Positions 18,538-27,851 are shown, counted from the stretch's first letter. The stretch is 64,000 nt of DNA from Paracrocinitomix sp040880585 (GCA_040880585.1 JBBDID010000021.1:1-64000); one strand, 5' to 3'. The notes: generated from the letters alone by a model not told the origin. Numbers and translations: made by a program.

Positions 18538-19266
18538 ATGATTTGGTCGGGAATGATATTGGGTTTTTTAGGAAGCTGGCACTGCATTGGTATGTGTGGT
18601 CCCATAGCTTTGATGATTCCCGGATCTAGAGGGAAAAATCAAGCTGTAGCGATCGGTTTGTATCATTTAGGGAAAATTTTAAGCTATGTGCTCATTGGTT
18701 CTTTTTTTGGTTTATTTACCGTCTTTCTAAACTCCCTCAAAATACAAGCCATCATTACCTTGTCTGCAGGTGTTTTGATTGGAGTAATGGCTTTTCTTCC
18801 CTTTCTATTAAATTGGATTGAAAAACGTGGGTTTAAGTTGTTTCGTGGGGTTGTACACCTTAAAAGCGAAATTGGCAAATCCATTTCCAGTAATCGATTA
18901 GAGTATGGGCTTTATATTGGATTTCTCAATGGATTTATCCCTTGCGGACTTGTTTATATTGCTGCAATAGGTGCCATGGTACAAGATAGCTTCATTGAAA
19001 GCATCCTTTATATGGTTTTATTTGGTATCGGAACTTTACCCTTGATGAGTGCTTTTCAGTGGGTAGCCGGTTCCTTAAAAAATCGATTCCGATTATTTGG
19101 GAGAAGAATGAGAACGGCCGGCTTTCTTTTGGTGAGTCTGTTTATGATCTGGAAAGGTGTGTCGTCTTATAAAACTCAAATGGAACAACCCAAAGAAGGC
19201 GAAGACTTTAAAGTGTGCGCTATTCTTTATCCAAAAACGTCCTCAACTGCTTTTCAAAAACTTTAA
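18538..19266 (+). CDS. Sulfite exporter TauE/SafE-like (DsbD_2) membrane protein of the cco cluster
   Basis: 242 residues with six likely membrane helices. The first has the motif GSWHCIGMCGPIALM, in which the HC and MC cysteines resemble the redox pair of CcdA/DsbD-type helices; NGFIPCGLVYIAAIGA gives a matching motif in the second half. Members of this family are regularly encoded with ccoGHIS and are thought to act in copper or thiol handling for oxidase maturation. That role is inferred from context. It is the last gene of the cco operon. Its last 47 bp overlap the convergent hydrolase gene. Confidence 0.85.
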   Translation: MIWSGMILGFLGSWHCIGMCGPIALMIPGSRGKNQAVAIGLYHLGKILSYVLIGSFFGLFTVFLNSLKIQAIITLSAGVLIGVMAFLPFLLNWIEKRGFKLFRGVVHLKSEIGKSISSNRLEYGLYIGFLNGFIPCGLVYIAAIGAMVQDSFIESILYMVLFGIGTLPLMSAFQWVAGSLKNRFRLFGRRMRTAGFLLVSLFMIWKGVSSYKTQMEQPKEGEDFKVCAILYPKTSSTAFQKL

Positions 19267-20131
19267 AATTTTCAAGATTTGGAGCATGACCGGATTTTGG
19301 GATAATTTTTAATTCAGCCCCTATAAAATCAGCCAGTTTTTTCCCTTCTGATAAGGGAAATACCTGATCGTGTTCACCCCATATCACAACTGTAGGTGGG
19401 AAATTCGCGGGTTCTTTGGTTTTCAAACGATCTTTTTCAAAAAGTATGGTTTCCAACAATTGATGTAACTTGTCATGATGGTTTGAAAAATACAATTCAT
19501 AAGCATCTCTGTAAACCTTTTTAGGGATCATTTTATCGTTGTAGAAAGTAAATTCAAACAGTCGTTTGACATCTTCCTGACTCTTCACCACAAATATATC
19601 TTGTATTTCATCTACCCCGGCAATCTCACACAAATCATTTAAAAGAGAAACATCATACGTTACCCCCGGACTATCTACCATGGCCAACTTTTCTACCCGA
19701 TCGGGATGCTCATACAACATTCCCATACTGACAAATCCACCGTAAGAGATGCCCACTATCTTACATTTCTCTACACCAAGATGATCCAGTAAGTCATAGA
19801 TGGCATCCACTTGTGTGGCTAGTTCAGGAGTTTTTGTGCTTTCACTTTTTCCAAACCAAAGTAAATCCGGTGCAATTATGTGATAATCTTTTACAAGATC
19901 TAACATGGTTTTATACCAGGTAATTTGAGCATCCCCTCCAAATCCGTGAATCAATAAGACCGTCTCGCCCTCACCTCCTGAAAAATAGTGAATCTTATGT
20001 GCCTCGTTTTGAAAAACATTCTGCTGCAAACCATTTCGACTCAATTTTTTATCCAGTCGCTTCTGGTTCCATTTGGCTAAATTACAACTCCAAAACATCA
20101 AGGGTATCATACAAATTATCAGAAATTTCAT
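19220..20131 (-). CDS. Alpha/beta hydrolase lipoprotein
   Basis: 303 residues. A lipobox (LMFWSC, Cys16) predicts a lipoprotein. The alpha/beta-hydrolase fold shows the oxyanion motif LLIHGFGGDA (59-68), nucleophile Ser129 in GISYGG, Asp in WGEHDQVFPL and His in KSGHAPNLE. It could be an esterase, lipase or peptidase of cell-envelope substrates; the substrate is unknown. It lies convergent to the cco operon and separates it from ccoI, an arrangement that breaks the more usual contiguous cco cluster. Confidence 0.88.
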   Translation of the reverse strand: MKFLIICMIPLMFWSCNLAKWNQKRLDKKLSRNGLQQNVFQNEAHKIHYFSGGEGETVLLIHGFGGDAQITWYKTMLDLVKDYHIIAPDLLWFGKSESTKTPELATQVDAIYDLLDHLGVEKCKIVGISYGGFVSMGMLYEHPDRVEKLAMVDSPGVTYDVSLLNDLCEIAGVDEIQDIFVVKSQEDVKRLFEFTFYNDKMIPKKVYRDAYELYFSNHHDKLHQLLETILFEKDRLKTKEPANFPPTVVIWGEHDQVFPLSEGKKLADFIGAELKIIPKSGHAPNLENFKVFEKQLRTFLDKE

Positions 20132-20181
20132 CTCTTAGAACATCTGTTCCAAAGATAAAGATAATCATTTCGCTCCATTGC

Positions 20182-20439
20182 TGTCCGGGGAAATAAAGTT
20201 AGACTTCCAATAAGTCAATACTGACAAGTGCTTCATGAATTTGTTTTTCAATGAGGGGCGTTTTCAGAATTGACAAATTTTGGAAATAATGACCCCTATT
20301 TTCGCCATTTCATTTCCCCATCCGCCAGCTGGCGGAAGTGAAATGGCTTGACCCTAGTGTTGTCAAGCGATCCTACATCCGTCTTAGACGGAGTGGGGAA
20401 AAGGATCACCACACTAGCTTTTTAAATTTTCACCGGACA
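20182..20439. mobile_element. MITE-like element with TGTCCGG terminal inverted repeats
   Basis: The left end TGTCCGGGGAAAT (20182) and the right end, read on the minus strand as TGTCCGGTGAAAAT (from 20439), are imperfect inverted repeats bounding 258 bp with no full gene. Inside are two strong hairpins. The first (20304-20347) has a 16-bp palindrome TCCGCCAGCTGGCGGA within an outer stem. The second is nested: CTAGTGT 20354-20360 with ACACTAG 20411-20417, GATCCT 20369-20374 with AGGATC 20402-20407, and TCCGTCTTAGACGGA 20378-20392. A 36-codon open stretch on the minus strand ends 20-odd bp inside the left end and could be a transposase remnant. No clear target duplication. A mobile origin is inferred. 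Confidence 0.5.
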
Positions 20440-20452
20440 ATAATGATTTTCT

Positions 20453-22810
20453 TCATCTTATTTTATGTGAATTCAAAGTAGTTAAGGTGGTTACCAGTAA
20501 TACTACAGAAATAGAACTCAACGGCATGAGTATAGCAGCAATCAAAGGGGTGAGTTGACCGGTGAGTGCAAAATACAAGCCCACTGAATTGTATAAAAGC
20601 GAAAAAGCATAACTCATCCACACCACTTTTCTTCCGTATTTTGCAAGCTGAATGTATTGTTGGAGAAAAGCGAGTTTTTTTCCATCTAAAATTGCATCTG
20701 AAGAAGGAGAGAAAGCATACACATCATCTACTACCGCCACCCCTACATCTGCCTGTTTAAGTGCCCCTGCATCATTCAAACCATCCCCCAGCATCATCAC
20801 CTTTCTACCTGCTTTTTGTAATTCTGAAATGTAAGCTAACTTTTGTTGGGGGGAACAATTAAAATGAAGCGCCATTTTATCACCCAATTCGGTTTGAAGC
20901 TTGTTTCTTTCTGATGAATTATCTCCCGATAAAAGATGGATGCGATAATTACGGCTTAAATTTTTCATCAACTCAAAAACACCTTCTCTGTAACTATTTT
21001 GAAAGACAAAACACCCTTTGTAATCCCCCCCTTTTTCAAGGTGCACTTTTGTTTCTGTTGCAGTATCAGTTGTTTTTATCCAATGACCACTTCCCATCCT
21101 CCAATGTTCTCCCTGAACCTCTGCTTCTATACCTTTTCCTGCGATCTCTTGAAAAGCGTTAAGTTGTATTCCCGAGCTTCTTTTGCCAAGATAATTAACT
21201 ATTCCACGACTTAAAGGGTGTGTAGACTGACTACATATTAATCTTACCTTGTCTTTCTCTTCTTCAGATAATTCATCTCCCTGCCAGCTGATCTCCATTT
21301 TCTCTGACAAGGTCATTGTTCCGGTTTTATCGAATACAATATCCGTCATCTCATTCAGCGGTTCAACAACATCTGCAGACCGCAGGTAAAATGATTTTTT
21401 TCCCAATTGACGAATGATGTTTCCATAAGTAAAGGGAACAGACAAAGCCACAGCACAAGGACATGCTACAATCAAGATGGATGTAATGATAAAAGCAGTT
21501 TTGGATGGATCATGAAGGTACCAGTAAATTGCACCGATTAAAGCAATTAAAAGCACAACCACCGTGAAATACTTACTCACCCTGTCCGATAATTTGGATG
21601 TGTTCTTTTCCTGATGAAAGATCGGGCTGTTCCACAGACTGGTCAAATAACTGTTGTCCACCGGTTTTTTAACTTCCACCTCAATGGCTGCTCCCATCTG
21701 CTTTCCTCCGGCATATAAATGATCCCCTTGCTGCTTTCTGATAAGACCCGACTCTCCACTGACAAAACTATAATCGATTCGTGCCTCTCCTTTCAGCAGT
21801 TTAGCATCTGCCGGTATTAATTCATTATTTCTGATCAATAATCGATCACTGACTTTTACGTCTTTTAGTGTGAGTAGCTGCTCTTCCCCTTCTACTATTT
21901 TAGTAGCGGCCACAGGAAAATAAGATTTGTAATCCCGTTCAAAATTAATGGCCGAATAGGTCTTTTGCTGAAACCATTTTCCGATCAATAAAAAGAAAAT
22001 AAAACCGGCGAAAGAATCAAAATAACCAGCCCCTTCTCCGGATACGACCTCATAAACTGATCGGGAATACAAGGCGAAAATTCCTAAAGTAATGGGGACA
22101 TTTATATTGATGGTACGGTGCTGTAATGATCGAAAAGAAGAAATAATATAATCCTTTGCTCCGTATATCAACACCGGTATGGACAATATTAAATTCAAGT
22201 ATCCAAAGGTGTCCTGAAAGTTTTTAAACTGTTGGTCAATTCCCAGGTACTCCGGAAAACTCATCAACATAATATTGCCAAAACAAAAACCGGTTATTCC
22301 GATCTGTAATATCAGGTTCTCATTCTTTCGTTTTCTGCCGGTTGGTTGGGTAACTGATGCTAAAGAAATATCCGGAGGATAACCTATTGACCACAATAGA
22401 TGTGCCAATTGTTTTAAGGATAACTCATGGTGATTGAAAGTGATTTCTGCCTCTTTTTTGGAAAAATGTACAACAGAAGCAATAATCGCCGGATTGATCT
22501 TATGTAAATGTTCTAACAACCAAAGGCAAGAGCTACAGTGAATTTGTGGTAAATAGAGTTTTACCCGGGAGATCGATCCTTCTGAAAACAACAGCAATTT
22601 TTCCTGCACTTCATCCAGGTCCAAAAAGTCATATTTTGACTGCGCCACATTTGTCTTTAGTCCGGGACGCTCATTCATGGCGTAATATTCCTCCATATTA
22701 TTAGAATGAAGAATATCATAAACCGTTCTGCAGCCTTCACAGCAAAAAGGCTTTCCATCAAAGGGAATACTCACCTCACATGCCTCTGAACAATGATAAC
22801 ACCTTTCCAT
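20453..22810 (-). CDS. ccoI: Copper-translocating P-type ATPase for cbb3 oxidase (CcoI/FixI)
   Basis: 785 residues in the inner membrane. The N-terminus has a zinc-ribbon-like metal-binding region (CYHCSEAC...CCEGCRTVYD) and an HMA-like domain with H91CSSC95. Eight membrane helices follow, including the ion-binding CPC motif (ACPCAVALS). The catalytic aspartate is in VFDKTGTMTLSEK and the hinge in MLGDGLNDAGALKQADVGVAV. Such CcoI proteins export Cu to the periplasm for the binuclear centre of the cbb3 oxidase and are not detoxification pumps. It is separated from the cco operon by the hydrolase and the MITE-like element, and is divergent from the histidine kinase. Confidence 0.95.
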   Translation of the reverse strand: MERCYHCSEACEVSIPFDGKPFCCEGCRTVYDILHSNNMEEYYAMNERPGLKTNVAQSKYDFLDLDEVQEKLLLFSEGSISRVKLYLPQIHCSSCLWLLEHLHKINPAIIASVVHFSKKEAEITFNHHELSLKQLAHLLWSIGYPPDISLASVTQPTGRKRKNENLILQIGITGFCFGNIMLMSFPEYLGIDQQFKNFQDTFGYLNLILSIPVLIYGAKDYIISSFRSLQHRTININVPITLGIFALYSRSVYEVVSGEGAGYFDSFAGFIFFLLIGKWFQQKTYSAINFERDYKSYFPVAATKIVEGEEQLLTLKDVKVSDRLLIRNNELIPADAKLLKGEARIDYSFVSGESGLIRKQQGDHLYAGGKQMGAAIEVEVKKPVDNSYLTSLWNSPIFHQEKNTSKLSDRVSKYFTVVVLLIALIGAIYWYLHDPSKTAFIITSILIVACPCAVALSVPFTYGNIIRQLGKKSFYLRSADVVEPLNEMTDIVFDKTGTMTLSEKMEISWQGDELSEEEKDKVRLICSQSTHPLSRGIVNYLGKRSSGIQLNAFQEIAGKGIEAEVQGEHWRMGSGHWIKTTDTATETKVHLEKGGDYKGCFVFQNSYREGVFELMKNLSRNYRIHLLSGDNSSERNKLQTELGDKMALHFNCSPQQKLAYISELQKAGRKVMMLGDGLNDAGALKQADVGVAVVDDVYAFSPSSDAILDGKKLAFLQQYIQLAKYGRKVVWMSYAFSLLYNSVGLYFALTGQLTPLIAAILMPLSSISVVLLVTTLTTLNSHKIR

Positions 22811-22893
22811 CCTTTAATATTCCTACAAAATTCGCAGATTATTGATTAAATTTTAGTGATCTTTGTCAGTAGAAAGACTATATTTTAACAGCT

Positions 22894-24417
22894 ATGGACA
22901 TCCTTAATCTAGAGGGTATTTATCACGTTTTATTTGACTCTGTTGGAGAAGGATTAATAATCGTCAACAGCAAGGGAGCAATTGTGATGGCCAATCCCCG
23001 TAGCTGTAATCTATTTGGTTATACAAAAGAGGAAATGGCCACTTTAAAGGTAGAGGATCTCATTCCCCAATCGCTCAGAGAAAAACACGTTCACCATAGA
23101 GAAGAGTACCATGAGCATCCCCGAAAGAGAAGAATGGGGAGAAATATGAATCTGAAAGCCCTCAAAAAAGATGGAAATGAGTTTGATGTTGAGATCAGTT
23201 TAAATCATTTTCAAGCAAATGGTGATGCTTATGTAGTAGCGGTAATCACAGATGTCACAGAAAGGGTAATTCAACAAACCCAAATTCAAGAACTCAATGC
23301 CAACCTTGAACGAAAAGTTGAGGAACGTACACAACAAGTATTGGAAAGTCAAAAACTCTATTCAACCATAGCTAAGAATTTTCCAAATGGAACTATTAAT
23401 GTATTTGACCGGGATTTAAAATATATCTTTTTAGAAGGTTTGGAATTGCAGGAGCTGGGAGTAAATAAAGAAAGATTAATTGGCACCAGCTATTTAGATA
23501 AAATTGCGAAAGATGTTCGCCCGACTATCGAGCGGGAATTAAATAAAGTCTTCAAAGGGGAATCAAAAGATTTTGAACTGAAACACCTGGATCAAATTTA
23601 CAGGATCAATGCAGTGCCTCTCAGTGATGATAAAGATCGAATTGACAAAATATTAGTGGTAGAAGAGAACATCACCGAACAAAAACTCATAGAGCAACAA
23701 CAGGAAGCGGCGCTGCAAAAAGAGCGACAGCTCAATGAAATGAAGTCCAGATTCGTCTCCATGGCCTCACATGAATTTAGAACACCGCTCAGTACTGTCC
23801 TATCATCCGTCTCTTTGATTGAAAAATATATCGAAAAAGAAGAAATTGACAAAACCGAAAAACACATTAAACGCGTTAAAAGTGCAGTTGCCGGATTAAC
23901 TGAAATCTTAAATGACTTTTTATCCGTTGAAAAACTGGAAAGTAACAAAAGCGTTGTGAATCTTCAAGAATTTGATTACCGTCAGTTTTCTGAAGACATG
24001 GTAGAAGAAATGCGTACCATTTGCTTGCCCGGACAAAAGATCAATTCTTCTCTTGAAGCAACACATACCTCAATCAGAACTGATCAGAAGATCCTGAAAA
24101 ATGTATTGTACAACTTACTCTCCAATGCCATTAAATATTCAAAAGAAAATCAAGAAATCATTTATCATTCAGAAATTACTGATACGCAATTGAAGATTAC
24201 CATTAAAGATAATGGTATTGGTATCCCAAAAGAAGAACAAGGAGATTTATTTGAACGCTTTTTTAGAGCCAAAAATGTAACAAATATCAAAGGAACAGGC
24301 TTGGGACTGAATATTGTAAAAAAATACGTGGAGATGTTAGAAGGAGAAATACACTTTGAAAGTGAATTGAATGAAGGAACCACTTTCTTTTTAAATTTAC
24401 CCCTGACTAATTTATAG
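22894..24417 (+). CDS. PAS-domain sensor histidine kinase
   Basis: 507 residues, no membrane segment, so cytoplasmic. A PAS domain (about 10-115: LFDSVGEGLIIVNSKGAIVMANP), a coiled coil (LNANLERKVEERTQQVLESQ), a second PAS (about 150-260), and HisKA with the phosphorylated His293 in SMASHEFRTPLSTV. The HATPase domain has N box NVLYNLLSNAIKYS, G1 DNGIGIP and G2 GTGLGLNIVKKY. The signal is likely soluble, such as oxygen or redox, but no heme or FAD ligand can be assigned. It is 6 bp upstream of the CheY-CRP gene, which is its probable partner, and divergent from ccoI. Confidence 0.93.
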   Translation: MDILNLEGIYHVLFDSVGEGLIIVNSKGAIVMANPRSCNLFGYTKEEMATLKVEDLIPQSLREKHVHHREEYHEHPRKRRMGRNMNLKALKKDGNEFDVEISLNHFQANGDAYVVAVITDVTERVIQQTQIQELNANLERKVEERTQQVLESQKLYSTIAKNFPNGTINVFDRDLKYIFLEGLELQELGVNKERLIGTSYLDKIAKDVRPTIERELNKVFKGESKDFELKHLDQIYRINAVPLSDDKDRIDKILVVEENITEQKLIEQQQEAALQKERQLNEMKSRFVSMASHEFRTPLSTVLSSVSLIEKYIEKEEIDKTEKHIKRVKSAVAGLTEILNDFLSVEKLESNKSVVNLQEFDYRQFSEDMVEEMRTICLPGQKINSSLEATHTSIRTDQKILKNVLYNLLSNAIKYSKENQEIIYHSEITDTQLKITIKDNGIGIPKEEQGDLFERFFRAKNVTNIKGTGLGLNIVKKYVEMLEGEIHFESELNEGTTFFLNLPLTNL

Positions 24418-24423
24418 TTTGAT

Positions 24424-25485
24424 ATGGAAAAGAAAATTGTATTGATTGAAGATAATAATGAGATGCGTGAAAACATTCAGGAAATTCTTGAATTGGCAGA
24501 CTATGAAGTGCATGCCGCTGAAAACGGAAAAGTAGGAGTTGACCTTATTAAATTGGTTCAACCTCATCTTATTTTATGTGATATTATGATGCCTGAATTA
24601 GATGGGTACGGTGTATTGCACATGATTAGCCGAAACCCTGAAACTGCAGGTATTCCCTTTATTTTTCTTACAGCAAAATCGGAAAAAGAAGATTTCCGAA
24701 CCGGCATGAATATGGGGGCAGATGATTACCTGACAAAACCCTTTGATGATGTTCAGCTGCTGGATGCTGTTGAAAGAAGGATGAACAGAATTGAAAAATT
24801 ATCCGCTGAATTTGAGCGTTCTTCAGGGGGGTTTAATGATTTTATTGATGCAGTATCTGATTTTAAGAGCCTTGAAAACCTAAAAGAAGACAAGCGTATC
24901 AAAAAATTTAAGAAAAAAGACACCATCTACTTTGAAGGAGATTATGCCAATTTTTTATATTTCATCAATTACGGAAAAGTAAAGAGTAGTAAAATGAATG
25001 TTGATGGTAAAGATTTGGTTACCGGATTATTCAAAGAAGGAGATTTCATGGGGCACATGGCACTCATCAAAGATGAACCCTATGAAGAATCAGCCATTGC
25101 GCTAGAAGATAGTGAACTAACCTTAGTTCCCCGGGAAGACTTTTTGCAATTGCTACATTCATCTCAGGAGGTTTCTCAAAAATTCATCCAAATTCTGGCA
25201 GCATCAGTTACCGAAAACCACAATGAACTGCTCAATCTGGCTTATGATACCGTAAGAAAACGGGTAGCAGATGCCTTATTGAAATTGTCTGAAAAATATA
25301 AAAACGAAGATAGCGAGAGTTTTAGTATGGCCATATCCCGTGATGATTTGGCAGCAATTGTAGGTACAGCAACAGAATCAGTAATCCGTACCCTATCCGA
25401 ATTCAAAGCAGATGGGTACATTGCCATTAAAGGCTCAACCATTACCATTTTACAAGAAGATCAACTCAAGAATTTTCGATTCTAA
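24424..25485 (+). CDS. Response regulator fused to a CRP/FNR-type transcription factor
   Basis: 353 residues. The receiver domain (1-125) has acidic pocket residues ED at 9-10, phosphoacceptor Asp53 in LCDIMMPELDGYG, Thr in FLTAKSE and Lys in YLTKPFDD. A cNMP-binding beta-barrel (about 155-265, KKFKKKDTIYFEGDYANFLYFINYGKVK) and a C-terminal CRP-type winged HTH (ISRDDLAAIVGTATESVIRTLSEFKADGYI) follow. The FNR cysteine cluster is absent, so oxygen is not sensed by an iron-sulfur cluster here; phosphorylation by the adjacent kinase is the obvious input. Likely regulates nearby cbb3, stress and heme genes (inference). Confidence 0.93.
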   Translation: MEKKIVLIEDNNEMRENIQEILELADYEVHAAENGKVGVDLIKLVQPHLILCDIMMPELDGYGVLHMISRNPETAGIPFIFLTAKSEKEDFRTGMNMGADDYLTKPFDDVQLLDAVERRMNRIEKLSAEFERSSGGFNDFIDAVSDFKSLENLKEDKRIKKFKKKDTIYFEGDYANFLYFINYGKVKSSKMNVDGKDLVTGLFKEGDFMGHMALIKDEPYEESAIALEDSELTLVPREDFLQLLHSSQEVSQKFIQILAASVTENHNELLNLAYDTVRKRVADALLKLSEKYKNEDSESFSMAISRDDLAAIVGTATESVIRTLSEFKADGYIAIKGSTITILQEDQLKNFRF

Positions 25486-26303
25486 ACATTTTCCAAGGCC
25501 AGAATAGGCATTTTAGCCTGTTCTACCAATTCTTTAGAAATGCTGCTGTGAAATAATCGCTCAAAAAAGCCAGTGTGTTTGGGCAACACAACCAACAAAT
25601 CTGCTTTCTTTTCATTGCAAAATTTTGTAATGGCATCAGCTACATTCTTATCTTCTACTTTTGAATAATGTGCATTCTCAATGTCCAGATCAACATCTCC
25701 CAACTCAACATGCTTTCCTCCGCTTTCAACAGAAAACACATTCACTTCAGCATTGAATTTCTGTTGTAGTTTACGGATAGGTGAAATGACTTCCTGATCG
25801 TAGATCATCTCACCGTCCATGGCAAAAACAATCTCCTTGAATCCTTTGAATGAAAAATCAGGCGGAATTGAAATAACCGGTAACAAAGCAGCGCGAATTA
25901 CTGAAGAAGCTACACTTCCGTAAAGTACAGCATCTAAACCAGAGGCACCTTTTGTCCCCATCACTGCAAAGTCAGGATCATGCTCTCCCGCAATTTTTCG
26001 TACAGCATCCACCGGACTTCCATAAATAGAATGCACCTGTACTTTTAAATCTTTGTATGTTTCAATCAGCCATTTTCGTTCTTCCTCTAATCCATGCGCT
26101 GATTCTTTCTGCAACATTTCATTGAGGTCAATCAAAGTAGCAGAAGAAGTTCTCGCATAATAGGCGTTAACCAAATAATACTGAACTCCGTTTCCAAAAG
26201 CATCCACGGCATATCGCAAGGCATTTCTTGCCGGTTCAGAGAAATCAGTCAGTAACAAAACTGATGAAATTGTACTTGTAGCGGGTGCTTTTTCCTTCGT
26301 CAT
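25482..26303 (-). CDS. Universal stress protein, two UspA domains
   Basis: The start at 26303 (MTKEKAPATSTISSVLLLTDFSEP) is preferred: on the minus strand a TAGATTTG promoter-like element abuts the next upstream ATG at 26327, and the 26375 start lies further up. This 273-residue protein has a first UspA domain with the nucleotide signature GTKGASGLDAVLYGSVASSVI, and a degenerate second domain (KKADLLVVLPKHTGFFERLFH). It is paralogous to the protein at 11765-12592 in architecture and in the C-terminal motif. It overlaps the stop region of the CheY-CRP gene by 4 bp in convergent orientation, which places it in the low-oxygen cluster. Confidence 0.9.
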   Translation of the reverse strand: MTKEKAPATSTISSVLLLTDFSEPARNALRYAVDAFGNGVQYYLVNAYYARTSSATLIDLNEMLQKESAHGLEEERKWLIETYKDLKVQVHSIYGSPVDAVRKIAGEHDPDFAVMGTKGASGLDAVLYGSVASSVIRAALLPVISIPPDFSFKGFKEIVFAMDGEMIYDQEVISPIRKLQQKFNAEVNVFSVESGGKHVELGDVDLDIENAHYSKVEDKNVADAITKFCNEKKADLLVVLPKHTGFFERLFHSSISKELVEQAKMPILALENV

Positions 26304-26454
26304 AATTGTATTTTGTCTAGTATCCATTTCAAATCTAAATAATTCAGCACAAATATTTGCATAAATCTTACTCAAATAAATGACCCTTGACTTTTTGATT
26401 ACTGAGTTTTGTCATTTTTAACAGCTCATATCTCGTCAAATACTCAAATCCACT

Positions 26455-26462
26455 TATCTTTG
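26455..26462 (+). promoter_or_regulatory. Promoter -7 element of the FKBP-queD-hemN operon
   Basis: TATCTTTG fits the TAnnTTTG consensus, 27 bp before the FKBP start codon. No -33 TTG at the usual spacing. Confidence 0.35.
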
Positions 26463-26489
26463 TGCCCAAATCATTAAGAATTAAAATCA

Positions 26490-27401
26490 ATGAAAAAAAT
26501 ATTGTTGTTCACCCCACTATTTATTTTATCTGCCTGCTCAGGCGAAACCGAAGAAGAAAAAGACTATGTCGAAACAAAGTATGATATAGAAGTAAGTAAA
26601 TACCTTGAAGATAAAGCGTGGGAGCCTGAACGGCAAGAAAGTGGGTTATATGTGTATCTGGAAAAAGAGGGATCTGCTGAAAAGCCAACGCTTCAAGATT
26701 TTCTGACGATTATTTATGAAGGACGTTTATTGGATGGGACTGTATTTGACGGAACAGATGGTCAAGCCGTTTCATTTCCTTTTCCGGTCAGTGGATTAAT
26801 TAAAGGATGGCAAGAAGGGCTGCCACATTTTGGTAAAGGAGGAAAAGGAAAACTCATTATTCCACCGGATTTGGCCTACGGCGAGAAAGCGACAGGTGGT
26901 ATTCCTCCTAATTCAGTACTCGTTTTTGACATTGAATTGGTCGATTTTAGTGCCGAAGAACCGGCTCCACAAATTGACATGTCTGTTGATTATTCCGATC
27001 AAATTGACGCTTATATCGCTGAAAAAGGCTTGAAAAATCCAATAAAAACCGAAACAGGTTTGTATATCTTTATCGATAAAGAAGGGTCTGCTGAAAAACC
27101 TTCAGTAAACGATTTTTTGACACTCAACTATGAAGGATATCTTATGGATGGAACCACATTTGACGGAACAGGTGGCAATCCCACCACTTTTGATTTCCCT
27201 TTAAAACAAACAATCATGGGATGGCAAGAAGGAATTCCCTATTTTGGTAAGGGAGGAAAAGGAAAACTGATTATTCCGCCTTACATAGGATACGGCAGCC
27301 GGGAAGCAGGTGATATACCTGCCAACTCTATATTGGTTTTTGACATAGAGATTGTAGATTATAGCGACACACCTCCTGCTGTCAATCAACAAAAATTATA
27401 A
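26490..27401 (+). CDS. FKBP-type peptidyl-prolyl isomerase lipoprotein, two domains
   Basis: 303 residues. Lipobox LSAC (Cys around 16) makes it a lipoprotein of the periplasm. Two FKBP domains in tandem (about 55-155 and 190-290) share near-identical blocks: YEGRLLDGTVFDGT and YEGYLMDGTTFDGT, then GWQEGLPHFGKGGKGKLIIP and GWQEGIPYFGKGGKGKLIIP. This indicates an internal duplication. The family accelerates cis-trans isomerisation of prolyl bonds and assists folding of exported proteins. It heads a three-gene group with queD (3 bp later) and hemN. Confidence 0.92.
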   Translation: MKKILLFTPLFILSACSGETEEEKDYVETKYDIEVSKYLEDKAWEPERQESGLYVYLEKEGSAEKPTLQDFLTIIYEGRLLDGTVFDGTDGQAVSFPFPVSGLIKGWQEGLPHFGKGGKGKLIIPPDLAYGEKATGGIPPNSVLVFDIELVDFSAEEPAPQIDMSVDYSDQIDAYIAEKGLKNPIKTETGLYIFIDKEGSAEKPSVNDFLTLNYEGYLMDGTTFDGTGGNPTTFDFPLKQTIMGWQEGIPYFGKGGKGKLIIPPYIGYGSREAGDIPANSILVFDIEIVDYSDTPPAVNQQKL

Positions 27402-27404
27402 TCC

Positions 27405-27851
27405 ATGAAATTGCGTGTATCCAAGATCTTTGATTTTGAAACCGCCCATGCATTGTGGGGATACGACGGAAAATGTGCCAATATCCATGGACATTCATAC
27501 GTCTTGACGGTATCCATTACCGGAGATATTATTGAAGATCAAGATCATCCCAAATACGGTATGATTATGGATTTTGGAGAACTCAAAACCATTATTAAAC
27601 GTGAAATTGTAGATGTGTATGACCACTGTTTACTCGTCAGAAAAAACACCCCACATGAGGGATACGCAGACGTAGAAACGGCTTTTAAAAAAATTTGGTT
27701 AACCCCCTTTCAACCTACTTGTGAAAATATGTTGATAGATATGGTCAAACGAATTACTGAGCATCTGCCCAAGCATATTACACTGAAATATGTTAAACTA
27801 CAGGAAACCAAAAATAGTTTTGCCGAATGGTTTGCTGATGAAAATACTTAA
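27405..27851 (+). CDS. queD: 6-carboxy-5,6,7,8-tetrahydropterin synthase
   Basis: 148 residues, usual length for QueD. Converts dihydroneopterin triphosphate to 6-carboxytetrahydropterin, the second step of queuosine (7-deazaguanine) biosynthesis. The zinc-binding histidines are His15 (FETAHAL) and His28/His30 in CANIHGHSY; Cys24 in the same motif is the catalytic cysteine, and YDHCLL supplies the Asp/His pair. queE, the next step of the pathway, is at 54082. It overlaps the hemN start by one base (TAATG). Confidence 0.93.
   Translation: MKLRVSKIFDFETAHALWGYDGKCANIHGHSYVLTVSITGDIIEDQDHPKYGMIMDFGELKTIIKREIVDVYDHCLLVRKNTPHEGYADVETAFKKIWLTPFQPTCENMLIDMVKRITEHLPKHITLKYVKLQETKNSFAEWFADENT

Noticed and set aside
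20566..21214. Plus-strand ORFs inside ccoI
   Set aside because: They are antisense shadows of the P-type ATPase, whose motifs are intact on the minus strand.
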